Source of the DNA: JAQCEJ01 sp046160425
GTDB lineage: Bacteria > Planctomycetota > Planctomycetia > Planctomycetales > Planctomycetaceae
Reading direction: 5' to 3'
DNA: 64,000 nt
NCBI GenBank assembly: GCA_046160425.1
Contig: JBJXGP010000363.1
Coordinates: forward strand, 6,773-70,772
Shown here: piece after piece, positions 24,918 to 33,763 of the stretch
Layout of the letters: every line of letters starts with the position of its first letter
How positions within the stretch are numbered: the first letter of the stretch is position 1
The notes under the pieces: model-generated
What the model was told of the DNA's origin: nothing
What the model saw: the letters and a program-made list of their open reading frames with translations, nothing else
Databases searched by the model: none
Made by a program: the position numbers and the translations under genes

Positions 24918-26351
24918 TCACCCCAACACGCCCCACACAGGCTCGCCGGTAGTCAGCAGATACGGCCGGCCTTCGTTGTCGTGGAGTTCGGTGCGGGGGT
25001 CGATTCCCAGGAGATGGTAGATCGTCGCCGAGAGATCGGCGGGGGTCACTGGATCGCGGAGCGGATATGCCGCCTCTTTGTCGGAAGCGCCGTATACCGC
25101 GCCGCCGGGGAGGCCCGCTCCCGCCAAAATAACAGTGTTGCACGGAGCCCAGTGATCGCGGCCGGCGTTGCTGTTGATCTTCGGGGTGCGGCCAAATTCG
25201 CCCATCCAGACGATGAGCGTGTCATCCCACATGCCGCGCGACTGCAAGTCGTCGATCAATGCCGAAAAGCCGCGATCCAGATTCGGCAGCAGCTTTTCCT
25301 TGAGATCCTTGAAGTTGTTCGCGTGCGTATCCCAATACGCGTCGTCTCGCTCCCAGTTGACCGTGACGAGCGAGACCCCGGCTTCCAGCAATCGCCTCGC
25401 GAGCAGGCATCCCTGACCGAACGGCGTGCGTCCGAAATTGTCGCGGAGTGTTTCCGATTCCGCCGAGAGATCGAAGGCGCGGCTGACGGATGACGACGTC
25501 AACAGATCGAATGCCTGATCGTATTGCGTCCGCAGATCGACGACGTGCGATTCGTTTTGCACACGGACAAAATCGAGTTCCATCCGCCGCAATAACTCGC
25601 GGCGGTCGAGCAGTCGTTCCAGACGGTCTTGCCGCGAGAACGGGGCGAAATCGATCTTGTGCGGGGCATCGGAGACGAACAGCGGATCGTAACGGGTGCC
25701 GAGATATCCGCCGAAAAAACCGGGGAAGATATGATTGTTCGCCGAGACCTGATTCGCCGGCGCATTGAGACTGACGGCGTGCGGAAGCCCCACAAGTTTC
25801 GCCGCTCTTTCGTCGCGCGATTCAGAGTCTGCACGATCGATTTGCTGATTCGCCTCGTGAAGGTAATTCACGACCGAACCGAAGCAGGGGGTATCGTCTG
25901 GCGAGTTTTGCGGATTGGTCGCCGGTCGGCGATGCCGCACTCCGGTGAGCATCGCGTGCATAGCGACGGTGTGCGTGTTGTCGGGATGCGTCACCGAACG
26001 GAGTTGACAGAGGTGCTGAGTGCGTTGCGAGAGCATCGGCAGATGTTCGCAGACCTGCATGCCGGGGGTGGCCGATGCGATCGGCGAGAACTCCCCACGA
26101 ATTTCGACGGGTGAAGCGGGTTTCAAATCCCAGGTGTCCTGATGGGCGGGGGCACCGAACATGAAGAGCACGATGCAACGTTTAGCCCGGCCGAATGACG
26201 AACCGTGAGCTGCGCGGAGATCCGGCTCACCGAGAACTCGGCCGACATGCAAATCGGGGAGGGTCAGACCGATTCCGCCCAGTCCGCCGATGGCGAGCCA
26301 ATCCCGGCGGGAGAGTTGCCAACGGCTCGGTGTGCGATGAATGCGATTCAT
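24918..26351 (-). CDS. DUF1501 secreted protein
   Basis: 477 aa from the ATG at 26351; a TTG at 26420 would add 23 residues without a signal-like character. Tat-like signal LSRRDWLAIGGLGGIGLTLP. Core motifs: RCIVLFMFGAPAHQDTWDLKP (GGPSH replaced by GAPAH), LRSVTHPDNTHT, CLLARRLLEAGVSLVTVNW, WDTHANNF, WMGEFGRTPKIN and GRDHWAPCNTVILAGAGLPGG. It is the third DUF1501 copy within 9 kb and is on the opposite strand to the others. Predicted periplasmic; function unknown. Confidence 0.85.
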   Translation of the reverse strand: MNRIHRTPSRWQLSRRDWLAIGGLGGIGLTLPDLHVGRVLGEPDLRAAHGSSFGRAKRCIVLFMFGAPAHQDTWDLKPASPVEIRGEFSPIASATPGMQVCEHLPMLSQRTQHLCQLRSVTHPDNTHTVAMHAMLTGVRHRRPATNPQNSPDDTPCFGSVVNYLHEANQQIDRADSESRDERAAKLVGLPHAVSLNAPANQVSANNHIFPGFFGGYLGTRYDPLFVSDAPHKIDFAPFSRQDRLERLLDRRELLRRMELDFVRVQNESHVVDLRTQYDQAFDLLTSSSVSRAFDLSAESETLRDNFGRTPFGQGCLLARRLLEAGVSLVTVNWERDDAYWDTHANNFKDLKEKLLPNLDRGFSALIDDLQSRGMWDDTLIVWMGEFGRTPKINSNAGRDHWAPCNTVILAGAGLPGGAVYGASDKEAAYPLRDPVTPADLSATIYHLLGIDPRTELHDNEGRPYLLTTGEPVWGVLG

Positions 26352-26705
26352 GGGGAGAATCGATCCTGGGAAATCGTAAGACGGTTGATACGTGCCGATT
26401 CGTGGATAAGATGACTGCAATGCCAGTCTATCCCACCAATTCAGGGATTGTCGAGTCCGAAGATCGCTTCCGGGGGAAGTAACGGGGAGAATGCGAAAAA
26501 TTCAGCAGAAGTACCGAACTGGCATCCATCGGTTGCTTGACAGTGATTTTCCGGTTCGCGTACCATGCACGGTCTTCATTGGTCGCGACATTACCGATCG
26601 CGGGGCATGCAGTTGCAATGAAGCATCAGGAGCCGGGTCAGTACCACATGGCAAGCAGGCTCCGAACATGAAACGTTAAGCCTATTTAGAACGAATGGTT
26701 GGATC
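26352..26705. other. 354-bp divergent intergenic region before rpmF
   Basis: It holds a good promoter candidate at 26537-26566 (listed separately) and no supported gene. The reading frame at 26491 lacks any family feature. Confidence 0.4.
26537..26566 (+). promoter_or_regulatory. Candidate sigma-70-type promoter for rpmF-plsX
   Basis: TTGACA at 26537-26542, an 18-bp spacer, and TACCAT at 26561-26566. It lies 140 bp before rpmF and in the right direction for the rpmF-plsX-fabD block. Confidence 0.45.
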
Positions 26706-26885
26706 ATGGCAGTCCCTAAGCGTAGAAGCTCAAAATCAAAAATTCGTCAACGCAGAAGTCATAATGCGATAAAACCTCAACAACTCGCGCACTGTCCACA
26801 ATGCGGGACGACGGTACCCTCACACATCGTCTGCCCGAATTGTGGTTACTATCAGGGCCGGACGGTTGTCGAAACTGAGGATTAA
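26706..26885 (+). CDS. rpmF: 50S ribosomal protein L32
   Basis: 59 aa: MAVPKRRSSKSK at the start, then two zinc-binding pairs CPQCG and CPNCG, and the GYYQGR motif. L32 is a small structural protein of the large ribosomal subunit. The four-cysteine zinc form is seen here. It is followed 5 bp later by plsX, the classic rpmF-plsX-fab arrangement that links ribosome and lipid synthesis. Confidence 0.95.
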   Translation: MAVPKRRSSKSKIRQRRSHNAIKPQQLAHCPQCGTTVPSHIVCPNCGYYQGRTVVETED

Positions 26886-26890
26886 CCTTC

Positions 26891-27913
26891 ATGCGCATCG
26901 CTCTCGACGCGATGGGGGGTGACTTCGCTCCTGCCCCCAATGTTCACGGCGCAATCGCCGCTCTGAAATCTCAGCCGGAACTGGAAGTGCTCCTGGTCGG
27001 CGACGTCGCCGCACTCGAACCGCTGCTTTCGGAAAGCGGATACTCCGGCGAGCGTTTGGCCGTTCATCCCGCCGAAGGTTTCGTCGGGATGGAAGAAAAG
27101 CCGACGGAAGCTCTCCGTAGAAAACCCAACAGTTCGATTTCCGTCTGCTGGAAATTGATGGCGAGCCGCGACGTCGACGCGGTCGTCAGCGCGGGAAACA
27201 CCGGTGCGGTCGTCGCCGCGGGATTGAGAACGCGGTTGTTTCTTCCCGGAGTCAAGCGTCCCGGTATCGCAGTCGCCTTGCCGACGCTGCGCGGCCGCAC
27301 GCTGCTGCTGGACGTCGGGGCCAATCCCGCCGCACGTCCGGAACATCTCTATCAATACGGCATCATGGGGCAGATATTCGCCCGTGAGATCATGGGAATT
27401 CCCGAACCTCGCGTCGGCCTGATGAACATCGGCAGCGAGGACGGAAAAGGGAACGATCTGTATCGCGAAACGCACAGCTTTCTGGTTTCGAGCTCGCTGA
27501 AAGATTGTTACATCGGCAATGTCGAAGGCCGTGGACTGTATCAGGGCGAAGCCGACGTCGTGATCTGCGAGGGTTTCGTGGGGAATGTCGTTCTCAAGGT
27601 CAGCGAAGGAATGGCCGACTTCATGATGAAAGCGATCGCCCATTCGGTGATCGGCGCGCTGGATCAGGAACGCGATCAAGCGCATACCGCGCTCAAGAAG
27701 CTGGCCAAGAGTTACGAATATCACGAAGAAGGGGGTGCGCCCCTCCTTGGTATCGACGGAGTCTGCATGATCTGTCACGGCTCGAGCAATGCCCGCTCGA
27801 TCGAAAATGCCCTGAAACGTGCGATGGCGTTCAAAGATAGTGGGCTGAATGCGCTCATCACAGCATCGCTGACCGAGGCCGCGGACGGCGAGATGACGGT
27901 CCGCAGCGCCTGA
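26891..27913 (+). CDS. plsX: Phosphate acyltransferase PlsX
   Basis: 340 aa starting MRIALDAMGGDFAP, the signature of the family. Also VVSAGNTGAVVAAG, LLDVGANPAARPEHLYQYG, VGLMNIGSEDGKGNDL, GNVEGRGLYQGEADVVICEGFVGNV and GICHGSSNARS-like (MICHGSSNARSIENAL). It converts acyl-ACP to acyl-phosphate for phospholipid synthesis at the inner membrane. It sits directly downstream of rpmF and upstream of fabD. Confidence 0.96.
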   Translation: MRIALDAMGGDFAPAPNVHGAIAALKSQPELEVLLVGDVAALEPLLSESGYSGERLAVHPAEGFVGMEEKPTEALRRKPNSSISVCWKLMASRDVDAVVSAGNTGAVVAAGLRTRLFLPGVKRPGIAVALPTLRGRTLLLDVGANPAARPEHLYQYGIMGQIFAREIMGIPEPRVGLMNIGSEDGKGNDLYRETHSFLVSSSLKDCYIGNVEGRGLYQGEADVVICEGFVGNVVLKVSEGMADFMMKAIAHSVIGALDQERDQAHTALKKLAKSYEYHEEGGAPLLGIDGVCMICHGSSNARSIENALKRAMAFKDSGLNALITASLTEAADGEMTVRSA

Positions 27914-28109
27914 CGGACGGTTCCTCTCGTGCGTTCCGATTGATTCGTGTGCGAATCGCGAAATTCCAATATCCTGTTGGCACTGCATGTCTCTGTTTTG
28001 ACAGCAACAGGCCGGATGGATATCTTTTCCACTGGGAAGTTTTCTCAACCGGTCGATTTCACCTCCGGTAAAAACATTCGCGATCAGATTGTTCATATTG
28101 AGGTCATCT

Positions 28110-29018
28110 GTGAGCAAAATTGGATTCCTTTATCCGGGGCAGGGGGCACAGCACGTCGGCATGGGTCAGCGGTTGGCTGCCGATTATCCCGCCGCGAAAG
28201 CCTTGTACGATCGGGCATCGGAGATTCTCGGTTACGATCTGGCCAAAACCTGCTTCGAAGGGCCGGCCGATGTCCTCGATTCGACCTCGGTCAGTCAGCC
28301 GGCGATCTTCGTCACCAGTCTGGCCGCTCTGGAAAAACTGCGGGCCGATTCTCCCGACGTCGTGCTCTCTTGTGAAATGGCGGCCGGACTGAGCCTGGGC
28401 GAATACACCGCATTGGTATTCGCCGGCGTCATGACGTTCGAAGAAGGTCTGCGCGTCGTCCAGCGCCGCGGCGCGGCGATGCAGGCGGCATCGGATGCCA
28501 CTCCTTCGGGGATGGTCAGCATTCTGCTCCTCTCGCGCGAACAGGTCGAACAGATCTGCGTCGAGTCACAGTCGGCTGGCAAATTGCAAATCGCGAATTA
28601 TCTCTGTCCTGGTAATATCGTCGTCTCCGGAGAAAACGCCGCGTGCCTCAAGGCCGCGGAACTCGCCGACAAGTACGGCGGACGAGCGGTCCCGTTGGCG
28701 GTCGCTGGCGCGTTTCATACCTCCATCATGAAGCCCGCTGACGTACAACTCGCGGAAGCGTTGGCGGGAGTTCCGCTGCGAAAGCCGGAAATTCCCGTGA
28801 TTTCCAACGTTGATGCCCAAACCCACGACGATCCCGACGAAATTCGAGATCTTTTGATCCGTCAGGTGCTGAATCCCGTTCTGTGGGAAGACTCGCTGCG
28901 GGCCATGATCGCCGCCGGAGTCGACGAATTTTACGAAATCGGACCGGGAAAAGTCTTGCGCGGTTTACTGAAACGGGTCGATCGCCAGGCCGTATGCACA
29001 ACGGTCAACGACAGTTAG
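28110..29018 (+). CDS. fabD: Malonyl-CoA:ACP transacylase
   Basis: 302 aa from a GTG at 28110 (MSKIGFLYPGQGAQHVGMG), with AGG 7 bp upstream. Catalytic serine in GLSLGEYTA, arginine in RVVQRRG, and catalytic histidine in AGAFHTSIM. It loads malonate onto ACP for fatty acid synthesis. Its stop codon TAG (29016-29018) lies inside the left arm of an inverted-repeat element. Confidence 0.95.
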   Translation: MSKIGFLYPGQGAQHVGMGQRLAADYPAAKALYDRASEILGYDLAKTCFEGPADVLDSTSVSQPAIFVTSLAALEKLRADSPDVVLSCEMAAGLSLGEYTALVFAGVMTFEEGLRVVQRRGAAMQAASDATPSGMVSILLLSREQVEQICVESQSAGKLQIANYLCPGNIVVSGENAACLKAAELADKYGGRAVPLAVAGAFHTSIMKPADVQLAEALAGVPLRKPEIPVISNVDAQTHDDPDEIRDLLIRQVLNPVLWEDSLRAMIAAGVDEFYEIGPGKVLRGLLKRVDRQAVCTTVNDS

Positions 29019-29151
29019 CAGGCCGTTGAAAATTGGTGCTGCGCCTGGTTTGACCGGCTGTGAGGTTGATTGTCGTTGTGAAAACACCGGGTGGATAAAC
29101 CACCCGGCTCATGGCTATTAGCATTTGACCATTTTTCAACGAGCTGTTAGC
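29014..29151. repeat. Inverted-repeat element with internal hairpin E, after fabD
   Basis: The outer arms GTTAGCAGGCCGTTGAAAAT (29014-29033) and ATTTTTCAACGAGCTGTTAGC (29131-29151) are imperfect inverted repeats. Inside is the hairpin CCGGGTGG-ATAAA-CCACCCGG (29087-29107), a relative of the one at 24884. The arm motif ACAGC..TTGAAAAATGG is seen again at 50002-50020 next to a module A hairpin. Confidence 0.65.
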
Positions 29152-29182
29152 CGTAAACAGACGGCGTAGATAAGGTTCTTGC

Positions 29183-29719
29183 ATGTCTCAACTGGGTGAT
29201 CCGCGGCATCGGGAAATACGACAACTGCTCCGCATCGTCGGATCGCTCGTTTTATTGTGCGGAGTGGTCATGGTCGCCATCGGGATGGGGAATTTCTTTT
29301 ATTCCTTTGGTTCGTTCGGCCCACCGCGATATTTCTGGTGCGCATTTGTCGGTATGCCGTTGATTTTCGTCGGGGCAATTTTGGCCAAATTCGCGTATCT
29401 TGGCTCAATCACCCGATTCATGGCTGAAGAAGTCACTCCGGTCGGAATAGACACATTCAATACGATGGCCGACGGAACCAGTGCCGCCGTGCGTGATATC
29501 GCCTCGGCTGTCGGTGCGGGATTACACGCCGGTCTTCACAGAGATGCAAACGAGCGAGCGATGCGCTGCCATCAATGCCATGACGAAAACCCTGCCGATG
29601 CGAAGTTCTGCCAATCGTGCGGCACATCGCTTTCCGAGAACCGCCTGTGCGCTCAATGCGGCGAGGTCTGCGAACCCGAGGCGAAGTTCTGTCACCAATG
29701 CGGTACGGTGCGGGGTTAG
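29183..29719 (+). CDS. Two-TM protein with double zinc ribbon
   Basis: 178 aa. Two membrane segments (about residues 17-40 and 48-70), then a linker and two C-terminal zinc ribbons: CHQCHDENPADAKFCQSCG and CAQCGEVCEPEAKFCHQCG. The ribbons would face the cytoplasm if the N-terminus is inside. Small proteins of this shape are common in planctomycetes, but no function is known. It stands alone between fabD and acpP and interrupts the fab run. Confidence 0.7.
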   Translation: MSQLGDPRHREIRQLLRIVGSLVLLCGVVMVAIGMGNFFYSFGSFGPPRYFWCAFVGMPLIFVGAILAKFAYLGSITRFMAEEVTPVGIDTFNTMADGTSAAVRDIASAVGAGLHAGLHRDANERAMRCHQCHDENPADAKFCQSCGTSLSENRLCAQCGEVCEPEAKFCHQCGTVRG

Positions 29720-30111
29720 ACAAGAGAGTTAGTCTTGTAAGAAAGCATGTCGATCAGCGGTTGACTCTCTCCGATGCGTATAGCCCCATTTGATGAATCT
29801 CCGAGAATAGCGGCTGGAAGTCCTGTCGTATTCGCGTAAAATCTATACACATGTCTTCATGCGGTTTCATCAGATAACCAGCCGAAGTGACTTGATGCCT
29901 TTCGACGGACTGTGGTAAAACAACTCGCGTGACGGGGGAATTCCACACTCTGGGAATTTTCCGGAAACTGGCGTTCATTTGCGATTTACAGAATCGCCGT
30001 GTTCCGTTATATGAGCACCACTTTCATCGCGATGGATATGGGTGGGGTGCGTTCTCAAAAATCCGGGACCATTCTGCCAAGCCAATACAAGCTGCTAGAG
30101 GAGAGCACACA
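29720..30111. other. 392-bp gene-free region before acpP
   Basis: No gene with recognisable features. A TTGACT near 29761 is followed too closely (12 bp) by TATAGC to be a standard promoter. GAGGAGAG at 30097-30105 is the ribosome site of acpP. Confidence 0.4.
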
Positions 30112-30345
30112 GTGTCGACTGTTGAGGAAAAGGTCGTAAGTATCGTTTGTGAGCAACTCGGAGTTTCTTCGGAAGAAATCACTCGAGAAAGTTCCTTCAT
30201 CGATGACTTAAAAGCAGATTCTTTGGACGTCGTGGAACTCGTGATGTCTTTCGAGGATGAATTCTCGATCACCATTCCTGACGAAGATTACGAGAAGATC
30301 CGCACGGTAGGAGACGCCGTCGAATACATCGAAAAGAAACAGTGA
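30112..30345 (+). CDS. acpP: Acyl carrier protein
   Basis: 77 aa from a GTG at 30112, with GAGGAG 8-10 bp upstream. The DSLDVVELVM motif gives the serine that carries 4'-phosphopantetheine. The acidic four-helix pattern and FIDDLKADSLD / EFSITIPDEDYEKIRTVGD are typical of bacterial fatty-acid ACPs. It lies 146 bp before fabF. Confidence 0.96.
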   Translation: MSTVEEKVVSIVCEQLGVSSEEITRESSFIDDLKADSLDVVELVMSFEDEFSITIPDEDYEKIRTVGDAVEYIEKKQ

Positions 30346-30491
30346 TTCTGCTTCGATCGTCGTCGTAGCCTCAACAACATCCGGCATTTGTCTCATAGAG
30401 ATCGACCGGACGGGTTTATCGCGCCGAGCGTAATCAACATCATTCGTCGGTTTGTTCAATTCACGAGTCTGTCTGTTCAAAGAGTGGACGC

Positions 30492-31736
30492 ATGCGAAGA
30501 CGGGTTGTCGTAACGGGAATTTCAGTCGTCACTTCGCTGGCGTGCGATGTCGCGGAATTCTGGGACAAAATCTGCGCCGGTAAAAGCGGCGTCGGCCCGA
30601 TCGAGCGTTTCGATTGCTCTGAATTCAAAGTCCGCTTCGGCGGCGAAGTCAAACACTTTGAACCCGCCGATCACTTCGATATCGATACCAAAGAAATCAA
30701 ACGCCTCGACCGATTCTGCCAGTTCGCCATCGTCGCCGCCCAGAAGGCCATCGTGAGCTCCGGCATCGATCTCTCTCAGGGAGATCCCTACCGCAAGGGG
30801 GTGCTGGTCGGAAGCGGCATCGGCGGCCTCAACGAAATTGAAGAACAACACTCCAAATTGTTCGACCGCGGACCCGCTCGCGTCTCACCCTTCATGATCC
30901 CCAAGCTGATGGTCAATGCGGCGAGCGGCAATATCTCGGTCCATTGGCGGCTGCGCGGCCCGAACAGCGCCGTCGCCACCGCATGTGCATCGGCAACGAA
31001 TGCCATCGGCGACGCCTTCAAGCTGATTCAGAACGACATGGCCGATTTGATGGTCACCGGCGGCAGCGAAGCGGCGATGACCCCGATGGGCCTCTCCGGT
31101 TTTTCGCGCATGAACGCGCTATCGACGCGTAACGACTCGCCCCAGACCGCCAGCCGTCCTTTCGACAAAGATCGCGACGGATTCGTGCTTTCCGAAGGAG
31201 CGGGGGTGGTCGTGCTCGAAGAATACGAACACGCCATAAGCCGTGGCGCCCCGATTCTCGCCGAAATTATCGGTTACGGCATGTCGGCCGACGGGACGCA
31301 TATGACAGCCCCCGATCCGGAAGGGACGGGAGCCGCGCGAGCCATGTTGCATGCCCTGCGCGATGCCCGCATCAATCCGGCGGATATCGACTACGTCAAC
31401 GCGCATGGCACGAGTACTCCGCTGGGTGACAAGGCGGAATCCGTCGCCATCAAGACGGTCTTCGGATCACATGCGAAATCGCTCTCTGTCTCGAGCATTA
31501 AAGGACATCTGGGCCATCTGCTGGGCGCATCGGGCGGTGTCGAAGTCGTGGCCTGCGTGCTCGCCATCAAGGATCAAACCGCGCCCCCCACCATCAATCT
31601 GGAAAACCCGGATCCCGAATGTGACCTCGATTACGTGGCCAATGAATCCCGACCATTGAAAATTCGCCGCATTCTTAAAAACAGTTTCGGATTCGGCGGC
31701 CATAATGCCTGCCTCGTGCTGGAAAAAGTCGCGTAA
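30492..31736 (+). CDS. fabF: 3-oxoacyl-ACP synthase II
   Basis: 414 aa. The full catalytic set is present: C165 in VATACASATN, H305 in NAHGTSTPLGD and H342 in IKGHLGHLLGASGG, plus the C-terminal loop NSFGFGGHNA. It condenses malonyl-ACP with acyl-ACP in chain elongation. It follows acpP, the usual order. It provides the comparison for the inactive-looking relative at 33764. Confidence 0.95.
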   Translation: MRRRVVVTGISVVTSLACDVAEFWDKICAGKSGVGPIERFDCSEFKVRFGGEVKHFEPADHFDIDTKEIKRLDRFCQFAIVAAQKAIVSSGIDLSQGDPYRKGVLVGSGIGGLNEIEEQHSKLFDRGPARVSPFMIPKLMVNAASGNISVHWRLRGPNSAVATACASATNAIGDAFKLIQNDMADLMVTGGSEAAMTPMGLSGFSRMNALSTRNDSPQTASRPFDKDRDGFVLSEGAGVVVLEEYEHAISRGAPILAEIIGYGMSADGTHMTAPDPEGTGAARAMLHALRDARINPADIDYVNAHGTSTPLGDKAESVAIKTVFGSHAKSLSVSSIKGHLGHLLGASGGVEVVACVLAIKDQTAPPTINLENPDPECDLDYVANESRPLKIRRILKNSFGFGGHNACLVLEKVA

Positions 31737-31756
31737 CAGCTCGTGAAATGAGGTAG

Positions 31757-31777
31757 ACTGGCGGCTTGCCTGCCAGT
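31757..31777. repeat. Palindromic module A after fabF
   Basis: ACTGGCGGC-TTG-CCTGCCAGT hairpin 20 bp past the fabF stop. Same family as 11075, 46853 and 50025. Confidence 0.65.
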
Positions 31778-31883
31778 GTGACTCCTTGAACGACCTGAAA
31801 TCGCAGGTGAACAAGCTCCCCAAGGCATGCGTCGGTTTGCCTGACGTCGTCGATCAACGTGCTGCCTGTATCGGAAACCGCTG

Positions 31884-33277
31884 ATGGAACTGAGTGCCGC
31901 TTACGGGATTCTTGTCCTCCTCTTCGGCTTGGGTCTGCTCACCGTACTGATCTATCGCGGCCTCAATATCTTCGTCGCCGGACCGCTGTGCGCTTTCGCC
32001 GTGCTGGTTCTGAGCGGGGCCGATCCGGTCAAGGGGATGGGCGAAGACTATATGACCGGTTTCGCCGATTACATGCGCAGCTTTTATCTGGTATTCATTT
32101 TCGGAGCCGCGTTCGGCAAATTGATGGAACACTCCGGTGGGGCGATCAGTCTCGCAGAAGCGGTCGTGCGCTGGCTGGGGACGCGATGGGCCTGTCTGTC
32201 GGTCGTCCTGGCGTGCGCCATCATGACATACGGAGGGGTCTCGCTGTTCGTCGTCGGCTTTTCGGTTTACCCGCTCGCATTGCGAATTTTTCGCGTCGCC
32301 GATCTCCCGCATCGCTTTATCCCGGCGACGATCGCCTTCGGGTCGATCACATTTACAATGACTTCGGCAGGGTCACCTGAAATTCAGAATCTGATTCCGA
32401 TCAAATATTTTGTCGACAGTCAGACGGGCGAAAAACTGACCGACGCCCGGGCCGGCTGGCCGGTTAGTATCATCGTATCGGGAATGATGTTTCTCGTCGG
32501 GCAGATCTACCTCGAATGGGCGATCCGCCGCGACCAGAAGCGAGGCGTGAAATTCGATCGGCATGAACCGCCCGTTGGGGATGCGAATTCAGTTTCTGCC
32601 AACTCGACCGGCCATTCGATCGACAGTTCCATGAATCGCCCGTCGGGGGGATGGCGTTAGTCCCATTATTGCTGACTTTGCTGGCGCTCAACTTGTTCCC
32701 TGCCATCGACTCCCGGTTCCCCGAAGATCCCGCGGTCGCGATTTTCGTCGGAATGATCGCCGCCGTGATTTGTTTCAAACGCTATCTGATCTCGGTATCG
32801 GCTCCCATCTCGGAAGGTTTCGTCAACGGTTTTCTGGCGATCGGCGCGACCGCGTCGATTGTCGGTTTCGGCACGGCATTGAAAAGCCTGCCGGCGTTCA
32901 ACCTGATCGTCGATTGGGTGACGCATCTGCCGATCGATCATCTGACGGCCGCCGCGCTGGCGGTAGCCATCATTTCGGGAATCGCCGGCTCGGCTTCCGG
33001 GGGACAAGGGCTGGCGCTGCCGATCATCAAACCGATTTTCATCGATACCCTTGGCGTGGCCCCCCGCGCTCTGCATCGCGTCGTCTCTATTGCATCCGGT
33101 TCGTTGGATTCCCTTCCGACGAACGGCTACATCGTGATGCTCATCCGCCATATTTGCGGCGAAACCCATGCGAAAGCCTATGGACCGATCTTCGTCACCA
33201 CCGTGCTGGTTCCAGCCCTGGGGACCGTGCTGGCGGTCGTGTTGTTTCGAGCGTTTCCGCATTGGGGCTACTACTAA
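31884..33277 (+). pseudogene. GntP-family permease gene split by a frameshift at a G6 run
   Basis: The first frame (31884-32660, 258 aa) and the second (32651-33277, 208 aa) together make one permease of the usual length of about 460 aa. N-terminal helices YGILVLLFGLGLLTVLIYRGLN, then MTSAGSPEIQNLIP, and in the second half GSASGGQGLALPIIKPIF and the terminal GTVLAVVLFRAF fit the GntP/H+:gluconate-citrate-type fold. The frames differ by -1 and meet at GGGGGG (32645-32650), right before the second frame's ATG at 32651. Substrate is unknown. It may be a disrupted gene, a base-calling error, or a frame linked by slippage or reinitiation. Confidence 0.72.
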
Positions 33278-33763
33278 AAGCGTTCGACGGTAAAATTCAT
33301 ATGAACTCAAATTCGGCAAGGAAATGATTTCACTTCTGCCGTATTCACAAAACAGAGGGAGACTGGAATCCTGGGCAGCTTGAGCTGCAGATACCTTCAC
33401 AACCTGATCTTGACCCTCTTCCCCACGTATGGCACACTCCGACCAATGCAAGCCCTGAGTTCCTGATGTTGCGTCAAACCGTACGGAATGTCCGTGAACC
33501 TTAGCAGAGTCGTCCTGGCAATTCTGTGGGGCCAGGAGCCATTTTTCCCGCCTGCGAATGACAAAACGTGAACATGCGAACCCTTCATCTCGCTTGCCCC
33601 CACAGCAAGCTCGGCTATAGTTGTACTTCTGCAAGGAGTTTTCGTGGGGCGAAATCGTCTTGCACAGGCTGGGGAGCCAGGTTTCCATCTGCTGTCGTAA
33701 CATGGGTCTGCGGCAGATGCCGAGATCGGTTTGTTTCTTTGTAAGCGGGTCATCAGTTTTCCT
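33278..33763. other. 486-bp gene-free region before the second ketosynthase-like gene
   Basis: No reading frame with family features on either strand, although the minus strand is open for long stretches. A candidate promoter is at 33594-33621. Confidence 0.4.
33594..33621 (+). promoter_or_regulatory. Candidate promoter for the ketosynthase-like gene
   Basis: TTGCCC at 33594-33599, 16-bp spacer, TATAGT at 33616-33621. It lies 143 bp upstream of the start at 33764. Confidence 0.35.

Noticed and set aside
26891..28117. Long reading frame on the minus strand opposite plsX (about 411 codons)
   Set aside because: It is the antisense shadow of a clear plsX; high-GC codon bias opens long antisense frames throughout the window.
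32666..33703. 345-codon minus-strand frame spanning the permease end and the following gap
   Set aside because: Half overlaps the GntP C-terminal half; composition rich in Arg/Gln/His without motifs, typical of antisense frames.
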